Position numbers and translations under genes: made by a program. Shown piece after piece: positions 17,407-25,894 of a DNA stretch of 64,000 bases (positions within the stretch are counted from its first letter, which is position 1; each line of letters starts with the position of its first letter). Location of the stretch: NCBI RefSeq assembly GCF_001375595.1, contig NZ_CVJQ01000001.1:2445001-2509000 (forward strand). The letters run 5' to 3'. A model generated the notes under the pieces. That model was not told the DNA's origin. It saw only the letters and a program-made list of their open reading frames with translations, and ran no database searches. The DNA comes from Phenylobacterium immobile (ATCC 35973). GTDB lineage: Bacteria > Pseudomonadota > Alphaproteobacteria > Caulobacterales > Caulobacteraceae.

Positions 17407-18467
17407 TTCTTGATCTCTACGGCCGCCTTTGGGCCATACCCCTCAGCCTCGGCCTCCTTGGCGGGGCTGCGGAACTTGAGCGGGAAGTCGTTGAGTTGGC
17501 GCCACAGCTCATAGCCCACGCTCACCGTCTCCATCTGGACCCAGCCGCGCGCCTTGCCGCCGATACGCAGGAAGTTTGCGTCCGGCCACGGGCTGGAAGT
17601 CGACGATGGCTCGACCAGCACCCGGAAGAGGCCGCTCGCCTGGGGTGTGGGGTCGATCGAGCGCACCTGCCCGTCGAAAAGACCCCGGGCGACAGAAGGC
17701 CATCCGCTGAACTGGATTACGGGCCACCCCTCGAACGCCAGCCTGACCCTCTGGCCCGGCCGCACAAGGACAACGTCGCGGCCATCCAGCATCAGCTCAA
17801 CGACACGCACCGCCCTTTCCGGAGCCAGGGTGGCCAGCACCGTCCCGGCTGAAACATAAGACCCGCCAGCTGCGCCATTGATCGCCTGGATGCGGCCGTC
17901 GCGCGGCGCCGTAACCACCTGCGCGGCCTGGCGACTCAGCGACACGTCGATGCGGTTCAGCTTTGAGCGGCTCTCAGCCAGCTTGGCCCGGAGGTCGGCG
18001 ACGCGGATCTGCGTGCCTTCCAGGTCACGCCGGGCGGCCAGGCCTTCCGCATGCAGACTGCGGTAGCGGTCGACATCCAGCAGGGCGACATCGACCGCCG
18101 CCTGGGCGGCCGAGATCTCGGCCAGCACCTGGCCACGCTCTGCGCCCAGACGGGCCAAGAGGTCGGGGTCGTTATCGACGATGCGGGCGATGGGCTCGCC
18201 CTCGGCGACCTGCTGGCCATCGGTGACATACCAGGCCTCGACCCGCCCAGACACCATGGCGGTCAGCTCCTGGACCCGATCACGCGGGTCGAGCGCGACC
18301 ACCTGACCAACGCCCGGCGCGGTCTGCACCCATGGGGCCGCGAACATCAGAGCGGCCACAAGGACGAAGCCGATCAGGATCATGGCGGCAAGGACGCGCA
18401 TGACGCGCGGGGGATTGAGCGACGCCAGCGTCTGGAAATGCGCGATGTGTTCAGGCCGAAAGGGCAT
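17403..18467 (-). CDS. HlyD-family membrane-fusion protein
   Basis: Periplasmic adaptor of the export system. The 354-residue protein has one N-terminal membrane segment (about residues 22-45, MILIGFVLVAALMFAAPW), a lipoyl-type segment (VSGRVEAWYVTDGQQVAEGEPIARI), a coiled-coil hairpin of Ala/Leu/Arg-rich helices, and a second half-lipoyl motif (APRDGRIQAINGAAGGSYV). The ATG lies inside the end of the ABC-type gene, overlapping by 17 bases in another frame, so translation is tightly coupled. Confidence 0.9.
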   Translation of the reverse strand: MPFRPEHIAHFQTLASLNPPRVMRVLAAMILIGFVLVAALMFAAPWVQTAPGVGQVVALDPRDRVQELTAMVSGRVEAWYVTDGQQVAEGEPIARIVDNDPDLLARLGAERGQVLAEISAAQAAVDVALLDVDRYRSLHAEGLAARRDLEGTQIRVADLRAKLAESRSKLNRIDVSLSRQAAQVVTAPRDGRIQAINGAAGGSYVSAGTVLATLAPERAVRVVELMLDGRDVVLVRPGQRVRLAFEGWPVIQFSGWPSVARGLFDGQVRSIDPTPQASGLFRVLVEPSSTSSPWPDANFLRIGGKARGWVQMETVSVGYELWRQLNDFPLKFRSPAKEAEAEGYGPKAAVEIKK

Positions 18468-20145
18468 GGGCCGTTCCCTGGTCCGATTGCAGCGCCACCA
18501 GATCGTCGGGGCCGTCGCACCGATGCTGCTCCCGCGCGCCCATCCACAACCAGCCTTCGAGGCTCAGGGCACGGGGGTGGGAGGTGAAGCGCAGCACCGT
18601 CGTGCCCGCCGCACGCAGCAGCGCCAGAGCGGGGGCGATCCGCTGCGCCGGCAGGAGGTCGAACAGCGAAGAAAGCATAAGCACTCGCGGGGCGACGAGG
18701 ACCCCGGCAGCCAGTTTCAGGGCGATCATTTCGTCCAGGGCCAGGGGCCAGCCAGAGCTAGAAAGCTGCGTGTCGAGTCCCTTGGGCAAGCGGCCGATCC
18801 GCGCGGTCAGACCGACGCAGTCCAGCGCCTGCAGGATGCGTTCTGACGAACCGGGAGCGGCGAGGGTCAGGTACTCACGGATGGTCATCTCGACGATGGT
18901 CGGTCGGTCGATGACGAAGACGTCCGATCGCAAGCGGTACATGTCGAAGGCGCCGATGTCCGCGCCGCCGATGATCGCCATGCCGTGCTCTGGAGCGCTG
19001 TGGCGTTTGAGGAGCAGCGCCAGCGTGCGGTCGACGCCAGGCTCGGCGACCACCACCAGCTGTTCGCCGCTCGCAACAGTGAAGTCGAAGCGGTGATCGC
19101 CGATCTCTACGCCCTGCATGCGGATCTCGCCGTTGGCCGGCCCGACCGCTGCGCGGCTGCGGTTGTTTTCCTGGGGAATAGCCCAGAAGAGGGACAATTC
19201 CTCGAGGCTGGCGGCGAACTCGTAGAAGACGTCCAGATAGCCGCCGAGCTGGGCGATGCCGTAGAAGACGCCCGACAGGATCAGTTCGGCGGCCACGAGC
19301 TGGCCAATCGAAAGCTCCTCCTGAATGATCAGCCACCCGCCGAGCGTCAGCAGCGCTGCGCTCGCCATCGCATAGATGAGGAGCAGGGCGACCGTCTGGC
19401 TGAAACTGTAGCGGAAGTGGCGGTCGTGGGCGGTGACGTAAGCCTTGGTCACGGCCTCCGATCGGTCCATCGCAAAGTCGAGATGGCGGCCGGACTGGTA
19501 GAAGCCGTTGGAACCGCCCACGCTCTCCAGCCAGTGGGCGGCGGCGTGCTTGGCGTGGCTGACCTCCACGGCCGTGCGCACCGCCCCGTCGGCCCACAGC
19601 CGCCAAACGAGAAACAGGACGAGGACCAGGGTGACGTTAAAGGCGATGAAGAACGGATGGTAGAAGCTGGTGACCGTCAGGCCCACGATCCCCTGCAAGA
19701 GAATGGTGAAAGCCCCGATCAACAGGCTCGGCATCGCCTTCTGGACCGCCATCAGGTCGAAGAACCGGTTGAACAGGTCGCCCTTTTGCGTATCGCCGAA
19801 GAAGGGGTTCTGAGCATGGACGGCGCGAAGGGTGATTTCCGCGACGATGCGGGCGAACACCCGCCGTTCGAACAGCGCCATCAGGTGGGCGCGCGCAGCG
19901 CTGAGCAAACCGGCCACCACCAGCAGCAGGAACAGCACCGCAGACAGAGTGAATAGCGGCGCCGGCAAGGCGAGGCTGGCCACCGAATTGATGAGTAGCT
20001 GCACGGAGATCGGAGTGGCCAGCGACAGGAGCGAAATGGCCAGGCCATAGACAACAGCTAGCCGGACATAGGCCGCGTCCGGCGCCAGCACCTGGCGAAT
20101 CCAGCCGCCCAGAGCCCTGATGCCAAAATCTTCAGTCGCCGCCAT
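18451..20145 (-). CDS. ABC-transporter-like membrane protein with a degenerate ATPase domain
   Basis: Inner-membrane component of the ABC/HlyD/TolC export operon. Residues 1-330 form a type I exporter membrane domain with several hydrophobic helices. The C-terminal nucleotide-binding domain keeps the fold pattern but not the catalytic motifs. At the Walker A position (about residues 367-374) the sequence is AEPGVDRT, with the lysine replaced by arginine and two glycines lost. The signature is LSSSGW (about 461), and Walker B is VLMLSSL (about 488), with no acidic pair. The H-loop histidine (TSHPRAL, about 523) survives. The frame is open throughout, so this is not random decay. It probably cannot hydrolyse ATP normally. 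Confidence 0.85.
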   Translation of the reverse strand: MAATEDFGIRALGGWIRQVLAPDAAYVRLAVVYGLAISLLSLATPISVQLLINSVASLALPAPLFTLSAVLFLLLVVAGLLSAARAHLMALFERRVFARIVAEITLRAVHAQNPFFGDTQKGDLFNRFFDLMAVQKAMPSLLIGAFTILLQGIVGLTVTSFYHPFFIAFNVTLVLVLFLVWRLWADGAVRTAVEVSHAKHAAAHWLESVGGSNGFYQSGRHLDFAMDRSEAVTKAYVTAHDRHFRYSFSQTVALLLIYAMASAALLTLGGWLIIQEELSIGQLVAAELILSGVFYGIAQLGGYLDVFYEFAASLEELSLFWAIPQENNRSRAAVGPANGEIRMQGVEIGDHRFDFTVASGEQLVVVAEPGVDRTLALLLKRHSAPEHGMAIIGGADIGAFDMYRLRSDVFVIDRPTIVEMTIREYLTLAAPGSSERILQALDCVGLTARIGRLPKGLDTQLSSSGWPLALDEMIALKLAAGVLVAPRVLMLSSLFDLLPAQRIAPALALLRAAGTTVLRFTSHPRALSLEGWLWMGAREQHRCDGPDDLVALQSDQGTAHALSA

Positions 20146-20222
20146 TCCGATATCCCGTGCCTTCGTCGAGGCATCTGGGCGCCGCGCAATATTCGATCAA
20201 CCTTGATTACAATTTGAAATCC

Positions 20223-20237
20223 ATAGGTTTATCCTAT
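20223..20237. promoter_or_regulatory. OxyR/LysR-type box ATAG-N7-CTAT before the export operon
   Basis: ATAGGTTTATCCTAT lies within a longer palindrome CATAGG-N5-CCTATG (20222-20238). It has the T-N11-A architecture of LysR-type sites and the ATAG-N7-CTAT core of OxyR half-operators. It overlaps the stop codon of the LysR-type regulator gene and lies about 80 bases upstream of the ABC-type gene on the same strand, in an AT-rich stretch. Only one such unit was found; a full OxyR operator has two in tandem. Confidence 0.6.
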
Positions 20238-21133
20238 GTCCTTGCGGCGTCGCGGATCATGGTGGCCAAGGCTGAGAAGCCTGGTCGCCGTCCAGCGCCG
20301 CGTCGCCACGCCAAGCCAACCTCGCGAAACAGGCGTCCTCCTGCGAAGGGCTTGATCACGACGTCGTCCGTCCCCCGCACCTCCTGGCGCACGTAAAGTT
20401 CAGGTAATAGCGCCAGCCCCATGCCCATGCCGGCCATCTGCCGTATGGCGCCCAGACTCGCGCCCTCATAGTCGCCAAGGACGAAGGCGCCGGCCTGCTC
20501 GGCCAGGGCCGCCACCTGGATGCTCATCCGGTACTGTGGCTGCAGGGTGAGCAGTCCGCGGCCTCGCAGATGCTCCAATTCAATCGCTTCGACGCCGGCC
20601 AGCGGATCGTCAGCGGCCATGGCGACGTGGACGGCGTCGCGAAGGAGCAACTCGACGTGAAAGCGCTCCTCATCGACCGGCAATTGCAGCAGGACGACAT
20701 CATGAGCGCCCTCGGCGAGCTCTTCGGTCAGCATCGAGGGAAGGCCCTCGCGCACGTGAAGCCTGAGAGTCGGACTCTCGGAATGAAGCCGGGCGACAAG
20801 CCTGGGCAGCAGATAGGGACCCAGTGTCGGCGACACCCCGAGCCGGATCATGCCGGTCAAACCCCGCCCGCCGGCCAAGGCGGTGAAAGCCTGAACTTCG
20901 GCGAGCGCTCTGCGGGCGACGACGACCGCCTCGCGGCCCAGTGGCGTCAGCGCCGCCTTGCGACCTCGCTCAGCCACCGGCCCGCCGAGCAGGGCCTCGA
21001 GGTGAAGGATCTGTTGCGAGAAGGACGGCTGCGAGACGCCCACCGCCGCCGCCGCCCTCGTAAAGCTGTCCTGCTCGCCTAGCGCGATCAGATATAGGAG
21101 CTGGCGGACGGTGGGCATGCCGTTCTGGTTCAT
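20234..21133 (-). CDS. LysR-family transcriptional regulator, OxyR-like but without cysteines
   Basis: DNA-binding regulator of 299 residues. The winged helix-turn-helix covers residues 7-65 (SFTRAAAAVGVSQPSFSQQI). The effector domain begins with LGVSPTLGPYLLPRL, very like OxyR. No cysteine is present anywhere in the protein, so the peroxide-sensing disulfide of OxyR cannot form; the equivalent region reads LTLQPQYRMSIQ. It is upstream of, and on the same strand as, the export operon, with an OxyR-like box in between. It may sense a small ligand and not peroxide (inference). Confidence 0.88.
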   Translation of the reverse strand: MNQNGMPTVRQLLYLIALGEQDSFTRAAAAVGVSQPSFSQQILHLEALLGGPVAERGRKAALTPLGREAVVVARRALAEVQAFTALAGGRGLTGMIRLGVSPTLGPYLLPRLVARLHSESPTLRLHVREGLPSMLTEELAEGAHDVVLLQLPVDEERFHVELLLRDAVHVAMAADDPLAGVEAIELEHLRGRGLLTLQPQYRMSIQVAALAEQAGAFVLGDYEGASLGAIRQMAGMGMGLALLPELYVRQEVRGTDDVVIKPFAGGRLFREVGLAWRRGAGRRPGFSALATMIRDAART

Positions 21134-21336
21134 GGACGGGCTCTGACATGAGCGAACGGCGGGCGCGCCGGATCTTTAGCTTAAACCTTGTGGCGAAGCT
21201 GAGCCCAGGCCTTGGCGGTGCGACGCAACGCTCTCCCCCGGAAGCCTTGGATCAAGCGTCGCTCTCAGCGACTAGCTCTAGAGGTGCAGACCATCGCCCC
21301 CTCATCCTGGCGCAAGCCGGAACGAGCGGGCTATTC

Positions 21337-22746
21337 CTAGAACAACACCCGCGGGTTCATGATCCGCTTCGGGTCCAGCGCCAGCCGGATCGCCGCCATG
21401 GCCGCGACCTCGACGGGGCTCTTATAGCGCCGCGCCTCCTCGGTCTTCATCGAGCCCAGGCCGTGTTCGGCCGAGATCGAGCCGTCCAGCGCCATCACCA
21501 CATCATGCACGGCGTGCGCGCCGGCGTCGCGCAAGGCGTCGAAGGCCGCCTCATCGCCGCCCGCCGGCCGAACGATGTTGAAGTGGATATTGCCATCGCC
21601 AACGTGTCCAAAGGCGGCGACCCGGGCCTGGGGCGCCAGGGCCAGCACCGCCCGGCTGCCCGCCTCGATCATCTCGGCCACCCGGCTGACCGGCACCGCC
21701 ACATCGTGCTTCCAGCCCGCGCCTTCCGGCTTCTGCGCCGCTGAAAGACTCTCGCGGATACGCCAGAAGGCCGCCGCCTGACTTTCCGTCTGCGCGATCA
21801 CCGCATCGCTGATCAATGCGCGCTCCAGCCCTTCGGCCAGACAACGCTCCATCGCCGCCTCGGCTGAGCCGGGCTCGGCGGCGCTGAATTCGGCCAGGAC
21901 GTACCAGGGCGATGCCGCAGCCAGCGGGTCGCGCACGCCAGGGATGTGGCGAATGGCCAGCTCAAGGACCTCGCGGTTCATCAGCTCGAAGGCCTCGATC
22001 GCCCCGCCGGCCTTGTCCTTGGCGAGGTTCAGAAGCTCCACAGCCGCCTGCGGCGTCGCCACGGCGCAGATCGCCACGCCACGCGATGCATAGACCGGAT
22101 GAAGCTTCAGCGCCGCCGCCGTCACCACCCCCAGCGTGCCCTCGCCGCCAATCAGCAACTGCTTGAGGTCGTAGCCGGTGTTGTCCTTGCGCAGTCGCTT
22201 CAGCCCGTTCCAGATCTCGCCATTGGGCAGCACCGCCTCCAGGCCCAGCACCAGATTCCGGGTCGAGCCATAGCGCAGCACCTGTGTCCCGCCGGCGTTG
22301 GTCGAGACGAAGCCCCCGACCGTCGCCGAACCCTCGGACGCGAGACCCAGCGGAAACCGCCGTCCCACCGCCGCGGCCGCCTCATGCACAGCCGCCAGGG
22401 TCACGCCGGCCTCGGCCACCAGCACGTCGTCAAAGGTGTCTGTCAGGCGGACCGCGCGCATCCGCTCCGTCGACAGCAGGATCTCGCCCATGGGAATCTG
22501 GCCGCCCACCAGGCCGGTGTTGCCGCCCTGTGGGGTGATCGCGACGCCCGCTTCGAAACAGATGCCGACGATCGCCGAGACCTCGTCCGCCGATTTCGGC
22601 AGCACGAGCAGCGGCGTATGCCCGCTCCAACGGTCGCGCCACTCCACAAGTTTCGGCGCGAGGCGGTCGGGATCGGTGCTCCACCCCTCCGGGCCAAGCA
22701 CCGATTTCAGACGCGAGACGACATCAGCGGGGACGAGAGCGGTCAT
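21337..22746 (-). CDS. FAD-linked 2-hydroxyacid dehydrogenase (GlcD / D-2-hydroxyglutarate dehydrogenase-like)
   Basis: Flavoenzyme that oxidises a D-2-hydroxyacid such as D-2-hydroxyglutarate, D-lactate or glycolate. The 469-residue protein has the PCMH-type FAD domain in its N-terminal half (ITPQGGNTGLVGGQIP, then SEGSATVGGFVSTNAGG and IGGEGTLGVVT). The C-terminal oxidase domain has the metal/substrate histidines in AAFGHVGDGNIHFN and the ending SISAEHGLGSMK. A D-2-hydroxyglutarate dehydrogenase is the best guess, since the D2HGDH group shares this layout. It stands alone, 27 bases downstream of a TonB receptor on the same strand. Confidence 0.88.
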   Translation of the reverse strand: MTALVPADVVSRLKSVLGPEGWSTDPDRLAPKLVEWRDRWSGHTPLLVLPKSADEVSAIVGICFEAGVAITPQGGNTGLVGGQIPMGEILLSTERMRAVRLTDTFDDVLVAEAGVTLAAVHEAAAAVGRRFPLGLASEGSATVGGFVSTNAGGTQVLRYGSTRNLVLGLEAVLPNGEIWNGLKRLRKDNTGYDLKQLLIGGEGTLGVVTAAALKLHPVYASRGVAICAVATPQAAVELLNLAKDKAGGAIEAFELMNREVLELAIRHIPGVRDPLAAASPWYVLAEFSAAEPGSAEAAMERCLAEGLERALISDAVIAQTESQAAAFWRIRESLSAAQKPEGAGWKHDVAVPVSRVAEMIEAGSRAVLALAPQARVAAFGHVGDGNIHFNIVRPAGGDEAAFDALRDAGAHAVHDVVMALDGSISAEHGLGSMKTEEARRYKSPVEVAAMAAIRLALDPKRIMNPRVLF

Positions 22747-22773
22747 GCCGCCAAGTTTACACCTCCGCGCGGA

Positions 22774-25491
22774 TCAGAAGAACAGCTTGCGGAAGCTCAC
22801 CTTCACGGTACGGCCCAAGGGATCGAGGAAGTCGGGCTGGTAGTTCACCGGCGTCACGCCATCAGGGGTTGTCACTTTCAGCTTCTGGTCGAACACATTG
22901 TCTAACGACAGCGACACCCGCGCCCCGCGCAGCCACGGGTTGCCCCGCGCCCAGGGCTGCTGGCCCAGGTCGGCGAACAGCCGCAGATCAACCGTCGTCA
23001 GGTCGGAGAACCGCAGATCGTCTCCGCCGGTCAGGCCGCCGTCCACCCGCGTCGCCGCCTGCCAGTCCGCGGTCATGCGCAAGCCCAGCCCGTTCTTCGA
23101 CGCCCCGGCCTGGACCTGGATCTCATGTTGCGGCTGCCCGCCGCCCTGGCCGCCGGCCGAGCCATTGAGGAAGTCGAGCTTCGGCACGCCGTTGCGGATC
23201 AGGATATCGTCGCGGAAATGCACCGTATGGAAGATGGCGAACTGCAGGTTGCCGCCCCGGCCGCGCGCGCCGCCAAAGCCGCCAGGCCCACGGAACCCGC
23301 CGCCGCCCGGCCCGCCGCCGCCCGCGCGGGAGCCGCCGCCTGGGGGCGGACCGCCGCCTTCCGGCGGCGGCCCGAAAGCCTGGGCCGCGCCGGGCGGGCC
23401 CGCCGGCCGCTGCGGCCCCAACGACTTTGAGAAGTTGAAGCCCCACTTCAGCTGCGCCTGATCTTGCCGGGCGAAGTTCACCGGCCGGCTGTCGATGCTG
23501 ATCAGGCGACCATCGGCGTCGCGCTGGAATCGTTCGGGGAACGCCGACTCGATCTCCGCGGTCGCCGTCGGGAAGGCGGCGATCACATCGTTGATCCGGC
23601 TCTTCACGTAGTCGGCGCGCAGGGTGAAGTTCTGGCTCTTGAACGGCTTGAACGAGCCGCCGAACTTGATGACCTCGCGGTTGTCCGACGACAGCAGGGG
23701 GTTGCCGCCGCTCAGGCGGTTGATCAGCACGGTCTCGCCGCGCGTGAAGTCAAAGACCCGGACGCCTTCCGTCACCAACTCCGGGTCGCCCAGCTGGGCG
23801 ATGGTCGGCGCGCCCTCCTCATGGGTGAAGCTGGCGATCAGGCGCAGGCCCTCGATCGGCCCCCAGTTGGCGCCAAAGCCCGTGGTCGTCAGCGTCCCGA
23901 AATCCGACAGCTGGTCGGCCGCCAGGTTCAGGTTCACCGACAGGTCGCCGACGCCATCCAGCACGCCTGAGCGACGACTGGCGATAGGGAAGTCGAAACT
24001 GCCCTGCAGGTGGCCCGCCGTCCGCGACAGCTCGGTCTCCCGGGTCACGCCGGAGCGGAACGAGCGGTTGTCCACGCGGGTGGTGTCGGCGCCGACGGTG
24101 AAGGCCGCGTTCACGCCGCCGGCCGGCAGGTCGAACAGCCGGCCGTTGACCAGCATCTCGGCGTTGGCCGCGTTGCTGACCGACCGCGCCCGATCCGACG
24201 ACAGCCGCTCCAACGCCGCCAGCGAGCTTGAGCTGAAGGGATTGACCGTGGGGTCGCCCGCGTTCAGCGCCGCCTGTAGCCGCGCCACGTCGTAGCCGCG
24301 GTCGGTCACGGTGTCGGATTCGTTGCGGTCCGCGCCCCCGGTGAACGACCAGCGCCAGCCGGAATAGGCGCCATTCACCGCCACGCCCAGATGGCCGGCC
24401 AGGGTGTCCGCCTCGCGGGTGAGCGGACTGGCGTAGCGTTGCAGGTCCACCGCGCTCGAGAACGGCGAGAACGGATTGCCCGCCGGCACGGTGAGGGTGG
24501 TCTCCGACAGGCCCAGCAGGCTCTGGCTGTTGGTCAGGTCCAGCGTCGCGTTCAAGGTCGCCGAGACGCCATTCCCAAGGCTCTTGGCCATCAGGCCGTT
24601 CATCGACAGGCCCCGCGTCAACGGGCGCAGCGTCCGGTAGTCGCCGGTCTGGGTCACATTGGGCGTGGTCGCAAACTGCGTGAGGGTCGGCGCGCCCACC
24701 AGGCCGGCTGGCGCGCCGGCGACGGCGCCCAGGGTCGGGTCCGCCAGCGCGCCGGAGTCATAGGGCGAGGCGGTGACATTGCCGATCAGGTCGAAGGGCG
24801 CGCCGCCGGTCGTGCGGCTCACCACATTGCGGTCGCTCTCCAGCAGCCGCTGCGCGCCGGTGACCTCGGCCGTCAGCTGCATCCGGTCGTCCTGGCGGAT
24901 GCGCACGCCCGTCATCTCCAGCTCGCCGCTCAACGGCTCGCCATCGGTCGGCGCGCTGCCGCTGACCTCCGTGGTCAGGGCCCGGAAACGCGGCCGCAGG
25001 ATGAAGTTCACCACCCGCTGGTCGGCCCGATAGCCGTACTTCAGCGCCAGCTCCTCCGGGAAGATCTGCACGCGCACGATCGCCTCGGTCGGCAGGTCGC
25101 GGATTTCGGCGAAGCTGGAGATCCGCATGCCGTTCACCAGCACCACGGGCATGCCGCCGCCGCGGCCGCGCGCGCTCTCGGTCTGCGGCGCGAGCGCTTC
25201 GAGAAGTTCGGCGACGTTGCTCACGCCGTAGCCTCGGATCTCACGGGCGTCGACCTCGATCTCCGGCGCGATATCGCCGACCACGGCGCCCCGCGGCTGG
25301 GCCCCCGTGACGACAAGGGCGTCGACCTCGAAGTCGTCCTCCAGCATGCCGCCGGCGCCCGTCGCGGGGCCCGATTGCGGCGGGGCGCTTTGCGCCAACG
25401 CCGGCGCGGCCGCGGACAACAGAAGCAGAACCACGGCCGATCGGGCGGCGGTGTCAAACAGGCGAACGGCGGCGCGGGATCGGGACATCAT
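22774..25491 (-). CDS. TonB-dependent receptor with a Gly/Pro-rich insert
   Basis: Outer-membrane receptor of 905 residues. A signal peptide (ending APALAQ) leads to a TonB-box-like FEVDALVVTG and a plug with VVLVNGMRISSFAEI. The barrel ends in VSFRKLFF. Between about residues 687 and 747 there is a low-complexity stretch of Gly, Pro and Arg (for example GPPPEGGGPPPGGG), followed directly by barrel-like sequence, so it probably forms a long loop or linker. A divergent MFS gene starts 400 bases away, an arrangement often seen for receptor/permease pairs importing the same substrate. The substrate is unknown. Confidence 0.9.
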   Translation of the reverse strand: MMSRSRAAVRLFDTAARSAVVLLLLSAAAPALAQSAPPQSGPATGAGGMLEDDFEVDALVVTGAQPRGAVVGDIAPEIEVDAREIRGYGVSNVAELLEALAPQTESARGRGGGMPVVLVNGMRISSFAEIRDLPTEAIVRVQIFPEELALKYGYRADQRVVNFILRPRFRALTTEVSGSAPTDGEPLSGELEMTGVRIRQDDRMQLTAEVTGAQRLLESDRNVVSRTTGGAPFDLIGNVTASPYDSGALADPTLGAVAGAPAGLVGAPTLTQFATTPNVTQTGDYRTLRPLTRGLSMNGLMAKSLGNGVSATLNATLDLTNSQSLLGLSETTLTVPAGNPFSPFSSAVDLQRYASPLTREADTLAGHLGVAVNGAYSGWRWSFTGGADRNESDTVTDRGYDVARLQAALNAGDPTVNPFSSSSLAALERLSSDRARSVSNAANAEMLVNGRLFDLPAGGVNAAFTVGADTTRVDNRSFRSGVTRETELSRTAGHLQGSFDFPIASRRSGVLDGVGDLSVNLNLAADQLSDFGTLTTTGFGANWGPIEGLRLIASFTHEEGAPTIAQLGDPELVTEGVRVFDFTRGETVLINRLSGGNPLLSSDNREVIKFGGSFKPFKSQNFTLRADYVKSRINDVIAAFPTATAEIESAFPERFQRDADGRLISIDSRPVNFARQDQAQLKWGFNFSKSLGPQRPAGPPGAAQAFGPPPEGGGPPPGGGSRAGGGGPGGGGFRGPGGFGGARGRGGNLQFAIFHTVHFRDDILIRNGVPKLDFLNGSAGGQGGGQPQHEIQVQAGASKNGLGLRMTADWQAATRVDGGLTGGDDLRFSDLTTVDLRLFADLGQQPWARGNPWLRGARVSLSLDNVFDQKLKVTTPDGVTPVNYQPDFLDPLGRTVKVSFRKLFF

Positions 25492-25894
25492 GCTCTCAAA
25501 CTTTTGCGGCGGGGAGGCCGGCAGGCCTTAAGACAAGGCTCCGCTTGCAGGAAAATTGCAGGCCCCCTTCGGTTCCTTGCGGCGCTGAAAGATTCCGGCG
25601 GCCCGGCGCCGCGGCTGCAACATGTCTGCGACAAACCCATCGGCGCCTCTTGCCTGGGCGGCCATGAACCCAACCTGAAGCCGCCCGCCGCCGCATCTGA
25701 CGCTTGCGCAGAAAATCACCAGTGTTTTCAACGTACAGTGTAAGTCAAAGATTTGGCCCGTCCGCACCCTCGCTTGCGTATTTGGGCCATCGACGAACGC
25801 CAAACCCTTGGTTAAATGGCGCCGCGCGGGCTGGGGTCCGCACATATGCGTCGGCCGCAGCCCTGCTGTGAGAACCGGCGTACCAGGGGGTATG
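25492..25894. other. Divergent intergenic region between TonB receptor and MFS gene
   Basis: About 400 bases with no convincing gene; short ORFs here have no recognisable features. The part at 25710-25770 is AT-rich and contains CAGTGT twice, at 25720 and 25736, 16 bases apart, which could be half-sites of a regulator controlling both divergent genes. AGGGGG just before the MFS start is a good ribosome-binding site. No terminator was seen. Confidence 0.5.
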
